Positions 1-6,112 of a DNA stretch of 7,430 nt are shown piece after piece; within the stretch, counting starts at the first letter, position 1, and each line of letters starts with the position of its first letter. The DNA lies in the NCBI GenBank assembly GCA_964452465.1, contig CAYVMD010000070.1, forward strand, positions 1 to 7,430, read 5' to 3'. Both the position numbers and the translations under genes were made by a program. The DNA comes from CAYVMD01 sp964452465 (GTDB lineage: Bacteria; Armatimonadota; JACIXR01). The notes under the pieces were generated by a model that saw only the letters and a list, made by a program, of their open reading frames with translations, made no database searches and was not told the origin of the DNA.

Positions 1-29
1 TAGGGGCTAAGGAACCATCCCCCTCTTCG

Positions 30-2645
30 ATGAAAGGCTATAAAAATCACATCCTCAAGCGCTCCGATGGCTCCTATGAGTTCCAATATGTAGGTAGGGA
101 CTGCTCCTTGAGTTACATCCTTCGCCCTCCCTTCTCTTCTCCTAAAAATATCCAGGTAAAGTTCAACGGTAAACCTCTTCCCTCCCCGACCTTTCTGGGT
201 GGGGTAAGCCTATTCATGAAGGATGTCCTCTGTGATGCTTCAACTCCTGATTTGAGGATAGAGACGAAAAGCAAGTTGGCAGGGGATCACCTCGAAGTGG
301 AAGAGACATGGCGTTATCGCGGGCAAAGGGAGCAAATCCTTCTCAAAATCTCCCTAAAGGGAAAGAGCCTCCGCTTGGAATATGCCTCTCCCCGTCCCGT
401 CCTCTACAGCATAAATATAGCAGTCCCTCCCTTCTCTAAGATATTCGTCCCCTTCCTTTACGAAGGGCAAGCCCAGGTAGGGTACATCCAGCCGGTCTTC
501 CTCTCCGCCTTTTGCGATTGGTGGAGAACGGAGAGCTCCACCATCGGAGCCGATGGCGCCTCCCCAACCTATATACCTAAGACGGATGGAAGGAGAAACC
601 CGCCAAGAGAGATTTTCTATCTCACCGTTTCCCCTTTCTTCCCAGAGGTGCTACCTAACATCCCCAATCCTCCTTCCCCCTTCCTGGCCGAGCTTTCCAA
701 ACGCATAGTATTGGATGTATGGGCGGGAAAGTTCCAGGACGACGAGAATTTCCTAAAGGAATTGGCGACCTATGGCGTTGATAGCCTGCTCGTGCTCAAG
801 CACGATTGGCAAAGGGAAGGCTATGATAATGCCTATCCTACCACTATGCCCGCCAATAAAGAACTCGGTGGGGATGAAGGGCTGAGATCCCTCTGCGAGA
901 CCGCCAAAAACCTGGGGCATCGCTTCTGCATTCACGAGAACTATTTCGACTACTATCCTAACTCGGAGGCCTTCCGGAAAGAGGATGTCGCACTCGATCC
1001 CCAAGGCAATGCCCTCAAGGGTTGGTTCAATCCAGGGGTGCCCATCCAAGCCTTCGTCCTTAAGCCTTCCAAATTCCTCCATTACGAGAAGATCTTCTCC
1101 CCTGAGATAAAGAAAAGATATGGCGTGAATGCTGGCTATTTCGACATAATGCCCAATTGGACGGTGGATTACGATGCAAAGGCGGAAGGAGCGGGGAAGA
1201 TCAGTTATACCCTTAGGGTCAACGCCCAAGCCTTCCAATTCCTCAGGGATACCTATGGGGGTCCCGTTGTCTGCGAGGGTTCCGATTTCACCTGTGCTGG
1301 ATATTATGATGGAGGCTCGAATTACGCCCTTAATAGGCGCCAAATCCCCCTGCTTGGGGATTTCGAATTGTTGAAGGTCCATCCCCTTATGTTGAACCAT
1401 GGGGTGGGCTATTACGAAAGATGGCTGATAGATGGTTATAGCGATCCCACTTGGTATTATCGGGTTATGACCGAGGAGGAATTGGACGAGTATAGGATAA
1501 TGACCTTTGCTTTTGGGAGAATAGGCTTTATCGGGCATCAACTTATGACCTACCTCCCTGGGCTCCTCAAGGAATATTTCCTTACTAAGCCGGTGCAGGA
1601 GAGATACGCCTTATCCCTTCCCTCCAAGATCCTCTACGAGGTCGACGGCAAATGGGTTTCCTCCTCTGGCGCGGTGCTCCTCGGCAAGATGGATAGGCTT
1701 TTCCTGGAATACGACAATGGTTTGAAGCTCTTCCTCAATAGAGGTAAGGAGGATTGGAAGATGGAGGGGGTGTTCCTTCCCCAATACGGCTTTCTGGCGA
1801 AAGGAGCGGGGGTCTTAGCCTATACCGCCAAAAGGGAAGGGGTGATCTGTGATTACGCCGAGGACGAGGCAGGGATCTTTTGCGACGCCAGAACGCAAAC
1901 CTATCTCCCTCTCTTCAAGCGTATCTACCCCGCTATATCTCAATTCAAGGATTTAGGGGGAGGAAACTTCTCCTTGACCTATCAATGGAAGATAGAGGAT
2001 TCCCTGGATGGCGATTTCGTTTCCTTCGTCCATTTCATCGATCCTCAAACTCGTAACATCGCTTTTCAGCAGGACCATCCTCTTCCCCTTCCTACCTCCC
2101 AATGGCACAAGGGGATGGTTCTGGAGGACGGTCCCCACACGATAAAGGTGCCCGAAGGAAAGGAAGGTGAATTCCCCATCTATATAGGTCTTTACAATAC
2201 CAAAGGGGAAAGAGTCGTAGTGGGCAATGGTAGGGATAGCGTCAACATAGGGAAGCTGATCGTGAAGAGGGACGGAGAGGTTAAAATAGAAATGCTCCCC
2301 CAATTCTGCGAGGATATAAGGGAGAAGTACCAAAGTAGGCTCAATAAGGAAGGCAAAGTGGTGGACTTCGGGAAGGTGGCGACCGATGGGTGCCTTTATA
2401 TTAAGAAGGAGAAAAACGGGTTACTTATAATCCCTATTCCCCATGGTAGGGAATGCTTCGTTGCCCTAAAATTTGATCAATTCTTCAAGGATTGGCAGGA
2501 GAAAAGGGTTTCGATTATCGCTCTAAACAAGGAGAAGGAAGAGGTAGAGGAGTTAGAAGCAAAAATCCGGAAAGGAATTCTCTCCTTCCATACTGCCCCC
2601 ACCGCTTATTACTACCGGATAAAGTTAGTCTCGCCCACGAAGTAG
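30..2645 (+). CDS. Large multidomain glycoside-hydrolase-like protein, family not assigned (5' end may be incomplete)
   Basis: The 871-residue product is read as a carbohydrate-cleaving enzyme. Seen: a beta-rich N-terminal part (about 1-215); a stretch with TIM-barrel character (about 225-530) with conserved-looking strand ends LDVWAG (228-233), KHDW (257-260), IHENYFDYY (301-309), YFDIMPNW around D372 and VVCEGSD around E416; a C-terminal beta domain with LFLNRG (N570) and LPQYGF; then an Ig-like module (about 639-747) and a short final beta region. D372 and E416, 44 residues apart after successive strands, are my candidates for nucleophile and acid/base. This layout recalls GH101/GH129-like and DUF5696/DUF6259-type enzymes, but I cannot assign a family or substrate. 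No signal peptide is visible. The frame stays open from position 3 to the ATG at 30, and the only ribosome-site-like AAGGA (9-13) is too far from it, so the gene may begin upstream. It converges on tatA with 3 bases between stops. Confidence 0.8.
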   Translation: MKGYKNHILKRSDGSYEFQYVGRDCSLSYILRPPFSSPKNIQVKFNGKPLPSPTFLGGVSLFMKDVLCDASTPDLRIETKSKLAGDHLEVEETWRYRGQREQILLKISLKGKSLRLEYASPRPVLYSINIAVPPFSKIFVPFLYEGQAQVGYIQPVFLSAFCDWWRTESSTIGADGASPTYIPKTDGRRNPPREIFYLTVSPFFPEVLPNIPNPPSPFLAELSKRIVLDVWAGKFQDDENFLKELATYGVDSLLVLKHDWQREGYDNAYPTTMPANKELGGDEGLRSLCETAKNLGHRFCIHENYFDYYPNSEAFRKEDVALDPQGNALKGWFNPGVPIQAFVLKPSKFLHYEKIFSPEIKKRYGVNAGYFDIMPNWTVDYDAKAEGAGKISYTLRVNAQAFQFLRDTYGGPVVCEGSDFTCAGYYDGGSNYALNRRQIPLLGDFELLKVHPLMLNHGVGYYERWLIDGYSDPTWYYRVMTEEELDEYRIMTFAFGRIGFIGHQLMTYLPGLLKEYFLTKPVQERYALSLPSKILYEVDGKWVSSSGAVLLGKMDRLFLEYDNGLKLFLNRGKEDWKMEGVFLPQYGFLAKGAGVLAYTAKREGVICDYAEDEAGIFCDARTQTYLPLFKRIYPAISQFKDLGGGNFSLTYQWKIEDSLDGDFVSFVHFIDPQTRNIAFQQDHPLPLPTSQWHKGMVLEDGPHTIKVPEGKEGEFPIYIGLYNTKGERVVVGNGRDSVNIGKLIVKRDGEVKIEMLPQFCEDIREKYQSRLNKEGKVVDFGKVATDGCLYIKKEKNGLLIIPIPHGRECFVALKFDQFFKDWQEKRVSIIALNKEKEEVEELEAKIRKGILSFHTAPTAYYYRIKLVSPTK

Positions 2646-2648
2646 AAT

Positions 2649-2813
2649 TTATTCTTTTTTGCTCTCCTCTTCTCCCTTACCACTGATTGCCTTTTTGAAT
2701 TCCTTCAGTCCCTCGCCAATAGCCTTGCCTATCTCGGGCAAGCGCTTAGAGCCGAAGAGCAAAAGCACGATGAATAAGATCAATAAAATTTCCGGCAGAC
2801 CAATTCTACCCAT
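2649..2813 (-). CDS. tatA: TatA-type twin-arginine translocase subunit, second copy (54 aa)
   Basis: This short gene encodes MGRIGLPEILLILFIVLLLF and so on, ending in a charged GEEESKKE tail. It has the TatA layout: a short periplasmic N-terminus with E8, a transmembrane helix at about 9-20, the FG hinge (F20-G21), then an amphipathic helix beginning SKRLPEIGKAIGEGLKEFKK. TatA oligomerises at the inner membrane with TatC to export folded proteins bearing twin-arginine signals. FGSKRLPE replaces the more usual FGPKKLPE, so the hinge proline is missing here. The start ATG overlaps the last 8 bases of the upstream tatA (ATGGGTAG contains that gene's TAG stop). An excellent AAGGAGGAA site lies 7 bases upstream, so translation is both independently initiated and probably coupled. 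It ends 3 bases from the stop of the convergent glycosidase gene. The family assignment is firm; its role relative to the first copy is not known. Confidence 0.9.
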   Translation of the reverse strand: MGRIGLPEILLILFIVLLLFGSKRLPEIGKAIGEGLKEFKKAISGKGEEESKKE

Positions 2814-3072
2814 CTTTTATTTCCTCCTTCGAACCCTCCCCTGCTTCCTCTCGGGGAGAGGGTTCATTTATAGGATAATGCGAAGTTGGGGAGGTGTCAA
2901 TTTCCTCCGATGGACCGACTTCCACCTCTTCGCTCATGAATTTCTCATAAGCCCTTCTGAATTCCCTCACCGCTTTCCCGATGGCCCTGCCTATCTCCGG
3001 CAATTTTTTCGGCCCGAAGAAAAGCAATGCCAAAAGCAAGATGAAAAGGATTTCGCCGAAGCCTAATTCCAT
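2806..3072 (-). CDS. tatA: TatA/TatE-type twin-arginine translocase subunit, first copy (88 aa)
   Basis: The protein is a Tat pore-forming subunit. Residues 1-20 give the short N-terminus with E7 and a hydrophobic helix ending in FFG; FGPKKLPEIGRAIGKAVREF (19-38) is the classic hinge and amphipathic helix; from about 45 on, the tail is acidic and probably disordered. At 88 residues it is within the usual TatA range and short for TatB. The tail contains NEPSPREEAGEGS (69-81), which is the translation of a palindromic DNA element (see the repeat at 2831-2865) and is unlikely to be functional protein. The gene starts 12 bases after the kinase stop, with AAAGGTGA as ribosome site, and overlaps the next tatA by 8 bases. 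No tatC is in the window, so the rest of the translocase must be encoded elsewhere. A TatB-like role for one of the two copies is possible. Confidence 0.9.
   Translation of the reverse strand: MELGFGEILFILLLALLFFGPKKLPEIGRAIGKAVREFRRAYEKFMSEEVEVGPSEEIDTSPTSHYPINEPSPREEAGEGSKEEIKDG
2821..2829 (-). promoter_or_regulatory. Strong ribosome binding site of the second tatA
   Basis: Minus-strand AAGGAGGAA lies 7 bases before the ATG at 2813 and inside the coding end of the first tatA. It settles the start of the 54-residue TatA. It directly follows the palindrome at 2831-2865, with one base between them. Confidence 0.75.
2831..2865. repeat. Imperfect palindrome (REP-like hairpin) inside the tail of the first tatA
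   Basis: The left arm GAACCCTCCCC (2831-2841) pairs with the right arm GGGGAGAGGGTTC (2853-2865). All 11 left-arm bases pair, with one 2-base bulge in the right arm and an 11-base loop. The stem is GC-rich and should fold in RNA of either strand. Similar CCCTCTCCCC/GGGGAGAGGG palindromes are dispersed elements in many bacterial genomes (recollection, not searched). Here it is translated as part of the TatA tail and sits just before the ribosome site of the second tatA. Confidence 0.6.
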
Positions 3073-3084
3073 CTTCTCACCTTT

Positions 3085-4029
3085 CTATATAATTTGGCAC
3101 TTCGCCCTGCCGTAAAGTTCCTCCGCCTTTTCCCTCGTTATCATCCCTGCTCCTACGATCGTCACATTAGCAGCCCCACAGGCGTTGCCAAGCCGAAGGC
3201 AATCGCTCAGGGATTTCCCATCGAGAAGCCCGCAAAGGAAACCGGCTAGGAAGGCATCCCCCGAGCCCACCGCGGAGACGAAGGGCACCTCTATGCCAGG
3301 CGTATAGAAGATGCCTTCTCTCGACAGCATAACTGCTCCTTCCTTGCCCATGGTTATCACCACTATCTCTGCCTTCTCTTTTATCTCCTTTCCTGCCTCT
3401 ATGATATCCCGAAGGGTTTGGAGTTGTCCATTCACAAGGTATTCCAACTCCCTTACATTTGGCTTCACCAGGAAGGGCTTGGCTTCTAAACCAAGGCGCA
3501 GAGGCTCTCCACTGGTATCCAAAACGGCGGGCACGCCCAACTCCTCAGCTATACGGGTTAGACGGGCGAAGATATCGGGAGGGGTGCCGGGTGGCGTGCT
3601 CCCGCAGAAGACGAGGAAGCTCGCCCCTGGCAGTAATTTCCGTATCTTCTTCTCCAATCTCCTGGCATCCCTTTCCGTTACCTCCGGTCCCCATTCGTTT
3701 ACCTCCGTTTGGGTTTTATTAATTAGATCCACTATAGCGATGCAGAGGCGAGATTCCCCCTTTACTCGCACGAAATCATACATTATCCCTTCCCTCTTTA
3801 AGTGGGCTTCTATGAATCGTCCGTTATGCCCTCCAACGAATCCGCTCGCTAAACTCGGCTTCCCCAATGTCTTGCAAACTCGAGCCACATTTATCCCTTT
3901 CCCCCCTGCCACGGACTTCATGCCCTCCGGCCTGTGCACCCTATCCAAACGGAAATCGTTCACCACATAGGTTTTATCCACCGCTGCGTTGAGGGTTACA
4001 GTTAAAACATACTTCCCTTCTCTTTGCAT
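3085..4029 (-). CDS. pfkB: 1-phosphofructokinase-family hexose(phosphate) kinase, PfkB/ribokinase superfamily
   Basis: This 314-residue protein is an ATP-dependent cytosolic sugar-phosphate kinase. The start VLTVTLNAAVDKT (8-20) is the standard opening of the FruK/LacC/PfkB subgroup. AGGKGINVAR (41-50) is PfkB signature 1 and binds the sugar. VKPNVRELEYL (188-198) holds the KPNxxE element. TMGKEGA (226-232) contributes to nucleotide binding. VGSGDAFLAGF (254-264) is signature 2, with D258 as catalytic base and the GSG anion hole. Length is normal for the family. Likely substrates are fructose 1-phosphate, fructose 6-phosphate or tagatose 6-phosphate; sequence alone does not choose between them. 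No PTS or transport gene is next to it, which argues weakly against a classical FruK. It begins 10 bases after the trmI stop. Its only purine-rich site, GGGAG, sits 1 base before the ATG, oddly close, yet conserved N-terminal sequence begins by residue 8, so no clearly better start exists downstream. The gene symbol is at family level. Confidence 0.88.
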   Translation of the reverse strand: MQREGKYVLTVTLNAAVDKTYVVNDFRLDRVHRPEGMKSVAGGKGINVARVCKTLGKPSLASGFVGGHNGRFIEAHLKREGIMYDFVRVKGESRLCIAIVDLINKTQTEVNEWGPEVTERDARRLEKKIRKLLPGASFLVFCGSTPPGTPPDIFARLTRIAEELGVPAVLDTSGEPLRLGLEAKPFLVKPNVRELEYLVNGQLQTLRDIIEAGKEIKEKAEIVVITMGKEGAVMLSREGIFYTPGIEVPFVSAVGSGDAFLAGFLCGLLDGKSLSDCLRLGNACGAANVTIVGAGMITREKAEELYGRAKCQII

Positions 4030-4039
4030 GCTCCCTGTT

Positions 4040-4807
4040 TCAAACCCCTGCCAAACGCCGGGCGGTAGTTATGAAACCAGTATGGGCTACCATCCTCAAT
4101 TCCGGGCGGAGGACCTGCTCTTCCACCACCCAGGGGCGCACAAGTCCTTCGCAGGTCCTTATTTGGGCAAACCCTCCTATACTCTTGAGGGACTTTACCA
4201 ACTGATGCACTTGGATGATCGTGGGCAAGAAGGTCGCCAAGAAACCCCCTGGCCTAAGCGCTTTTTTCGCTTCCTCCAAGAGCTCCCAGGGCTCGGGCAG
4301 GTCGAAGACCACTTTATCCACATCCCTTTCCTCGATTCCCTCTTTCACATCCTTTATCTTGAGCACGAAGTTCTCCACCCCCCACCTCTTCAGATTTTCC
4401 AGCGCTACCCTGGCGAAATCCTCCCTTTTCTCATAGGTATAAACCATCCCTTGGTTGGCACTCCTGCAAAGAAAAAGCGTAAGCGCTCCCGAGCCCGTGC
4501 CCGCCTCGACGATCCTATCCGTGGGTTTAACATCTATCAAGGCGGAAAGGAGGGCACAGTCCTTTATATACATCACCTGTGCCCCCCTTGGCATCTCCAA
4601 GATATATTCCTCCAGCGTAGGACGAAAAGTGAGCAGTTTCCCCCCCAGGGTGGAGGAAACCTCCGTCCCCTCTTCCTTCCCGATTATATCGTCGTGCTTG
4701 ACCATCCCCCGGTGATAATGGAATACCCCTCCCTTCTGCAGGGTGAGGAGATAACGCCTATTTTTGCTATCGTAAAGTATAACCGTCTCTCCTTCTTTGA
4801 AGGGCAT
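4040..4807 (-). CDS. trmI: tRNA (adenine(58)-N1)-methyltransferase, TrmI type
   Basis: The 255-residue enzyme uses SAM to methylate N1 of A58 in the tRNA T-loop, a modification that stabilises tRNA and is linked to thermotolerance in Thermus (family knowledge). Residues 1-60 form the small N-terminal beta domain, with the typical FHYHRGMVKHDDIIG (29-43). The family signature LEMPRGAQVMYIKD runs 70-83. SAM motif I is VEAGTGSGALT (100-110); the ribose-binding acidic residue is E126 in YTYEKR; the catalytic-loop motif DLPEPW (169-174) is diagnostic for TrmI/Trm61. Length matches bacterial and archaeal homotetrameric TrmI. The ATG directly follows the apgM stop (TAAATG), and GGAG at 4813-4816 gives a ribosome site 5 bases from it, so translation is likely coupled. 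No oddities seen. Confidence 0.93.
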   Translation of the reverse strand: MPFKEGETVILYDSKNRRYLLTLQKGGVFHYHRGMVKHDDIIGKEEGTEVSSTLGGKLLTFRPTLEEYILEMPRGAQVMYIKDCALLSALIDVKPTDRIVEAGTGSGALTLFLCRSANQGMVYTYEKREDFARVALENLKRWGVENFVLKIKDVKEGIEERDVDKVVFDLPEPWELLEEAKKALRPGGFLATFLPTIIQVHQLVKSLKSIGGFAQIRTCEGLVRPWVVEEQVLRPELRMVAHTGFITTARRLAGV

Positions 4808-6049
4808 TTAAGCTCCGAATTTCTCCTGGATAGAGAGGAGATTGGTCACGATGTTCATTATGTCCCTTCCTCTTATCCTGCCCAAACCTCCCTTGGCGCA
4901 GGGGCGCTCTCCATAGCAGAAGACATCGTCTACCCTCACTCCCTCCCCCCAGAAAACGATGGGCACGGGATCTCCGGAATGATCCTTCACGCTCACCGGC
5001 GTTGAGTGGTCGGCGGTCAGGATCACCAAAACCTCCGAGGGATCGATATGGGATAGGATAAGCCCCAGCATTCTATCTATCTTCTCCACCGTCTCCACCT
5101 TAAGGTGGGGATTGCCATCGTGTCCTGCTATATCGGGGGCTTTGACATTGCAAAGGACGAAATCGTAATCCTGTAGGGCATCAACTACGGCTTTTCCGAT
5201 GGATTCTTCGTTCGTGTCCACAGAACCGGTTGCTCCCTCCGGTTCTATCAAATCCATGCCCAAATACCTCCCCACTCCCTTTAACAAACCCACCTCTACG
5301 ATGCATGCCCCCTTCAAGCCGTAGGTCTCCTTAAAAGAAGGTATGTGGGGAGCGATCCCTGCCCCTCGGGGCAGGATGATATTAGCGGGAGATAACCCTT
5401 GCGCCTTTCTCTCTCGATTGACAGGGTGGTCCTTCAATATCTCGAAGGAGCGCCTGACGAATTCGTTTATGATGCGAGCGGTCTTTCGGGCTTTCTCATC
5501 GGAGGGATCCAACGGCTCTACTGTGTGGACCTTAACCCCTTCTGCGTGGGGATCTGCATCGGTTACCTTATGGCTTAACCCCTCGCCCCTTAACACCAAC
5601 CCCGCCCTATGCTCCACTGATTCCTTGAAGAGTATCTTCGCATCCTCTATTTCCATCCCATCCAAGGCTTGGGCTAAAAGGTTGGTACCCTCCCTTATTC
5701 TCCCCGCCCTTCTATCGACGACCACCATCGTCTCCTCATCTACCGTAGCGAAGTTGCATCGGAAGCAGATATCTCCCCTTTTCACATCCAAGCCTATGCC
5801 CGCTGCCTCAAAGGCGCCCCTCCCCGTGTAGTATTCGTATGGATCGTAGCCCAATATCGCCAGGTGGGAGGTATCGGAGCCCGCCCTTATGCCGGGAGCG
5901 ATGGGGTCCATAAGCCCGCATTCGCCTTCTCTCGCTAATCTTGACATGTTTGGAGCATGAGCCACCTCTATTGGGGTAAAACCAGCCAATTCCTTAACTG
6001 GTCTATCTCCCATTCCGTCTCCAATTAAGATTATTGCCTTCTTTGGCAT
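4808..6049 (-). CDS. apgM: 2,3-bisphosphoglycerate-independent phosphoglycerate mutase, archaeal type
   Basis: The enzyme interconverts 3- and 2-phosphoglycerate in lower glycolysis and gluconeogenesis. It belongs to the alkaline phosphatase superfamily and needs divalent metal. At 413 residues it matches the archaeal/apgM type, not the roughly 510-residue bacterial iPGM. Visible features: IGDGMGD (9-15) with metal ligand D11; RAGSDTSHLAILGYDP (55-70), whose S58 is the expected phosphoserine; LPRGAG (226-231); the metal-binding set KAPDIAGHDG (303-312, D306 and H310), TADHSTP (345-351, D347 and H348) and H357 in KDHSGDPVP. It is the first gene of the minus-strand set. AAAGGAGG at 6058-6065 lies 8 bases before the ATG, which fixes the start. 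ApgM-type enzymes occur in archaea and scattered bacteria, so this is not proof of archaeal origin. Phosphoglycerate mutase and cofactor-independent phosphonoacetate-type relatives share the fold, but the motif set here favours ApgM. Confidence 0.92.
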   Translation of the reverse strand: MPKKAIILIGDGMGDRPVKELAGFTPIEVAHAPNMSRLAREGECGLMDPIAPGIRAGSDTSHLAILGYDPYEYYTGRGAFEAAGIGLDVKRGDICFRCNFATVDEETMVVVDRRAGRIREGTNLLAQALDGMEIEDAKILFKESVEHRAGLVLRGEGLSHKVTDADPHAEGVKVHTVEPLDPSDEKARKTARIINEFVRRSFEILKDHPVNRERKAQGLSPANIILPRGAGIAPHIPSFKETYGLKGACIVEVGLLKGVGRYLGMDLIEPEGATGSVDTNEESIGKAVVDALQDYDFVLCNVKAPDIAGHDGNPHLKVETVEKIDRMLGLILSHIDPSEVLVILTADHSTPVSVKDHSGDPVPIVFWGEGVRVDDVFCYGERPCAKGGLGRIRGRDIMNIVTNLLSIQEKFGA

Positions 6050-6052
6050 ATT

Positions 6053-6083
6053 TTGTGCCTCCTTTGCGGTTTAGTTTTATAAT
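6053..6083 (+). promoter_or_regulatory. Putative promoter of the ferredoxin-reductase pair
   Basis: A perfect TATAAT (6078-6083) is preceded by TTGTGC (6053-6058) with a 19-base spacer. The -35 match is weak. Predicted transcription starts near 6090, only about 4 bases before the ATG at 6094. This would make that ATG nearly leaderless, or leave about 34 bases of leader to a start at 6124. Confidence 0.4.
6058..6065 (-). promoter_or_regulatory. Ribosome binding site of apgM
   Basis: Minus-strand AAAGGAGG sits 8 bases upstream of the apgM ATG at 6049. Its strength confirms that start and indicates a normal leader of roughly 25 bases if the minus-strand promoter is right. Confidence 0.7.
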
Positions 6084-6112
6084 AATATTGCCTATGAGAT
6101 TCCTTCGGTCAA
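6082..6112 (-). promoter_or_regulatory. Putative promoter of the apgM-trmI-pfkB-tatA-tatA set
   Basis: Minus-strand TTGACC (6107-6112) and TATTAT (6082-6087) each match the sigma70 consensus at 5 of 6 bases, with a 19-base spacer, slightly long. The -10 overlaps the plus-strand TATAAT by two bases, and the -35 lies inside the start of the ferredoxin reading frame. No other promoter-like region is available for this gene set within the window. Confidence 0.4.

Noticed and set aside
753..1541. 262-residue open frame on the minus strand inside the glycosidase gene
   Set aside because: It is antisense to well-supported coding sequence and shows no recognisable domain.
2640..2662. Terminator between the convergent glycosidase and tatA genes, suggested by the T6 run at 2655-2660
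   Set aside because: I see no stable GC-rich stem before the T run, only a 4-base AT-rich palindrome GAATTTATTC. The T run also codes for the lysine-rich end of TatA.
3989..5005. 338-residue open frame on the plus strand across pfkB, trmI and apgM
   Set aside because: It crosses the boundaries of genes with unmistakable motifs on the other strand, and its protein has no domain. It reflects the scarcity of stops opposite these codons.
5355..5377. Hairpin CCTGCCC-CTCG-GGGCAGG inside apgM
   Set aside because: It is a perfect 7-base stem, but it encodes the conserved LPRGAG region and is far from any gene boundary. Coding constraint explains it adequately.
6034..6093. Upstream extension of the ferredoxin from an ATG at 6034
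   Set aside because: It would overlap the start of apgM and cover both putative promoters, adds a hydrophobic segment unlike ferredoxins, and has no ribosome site.
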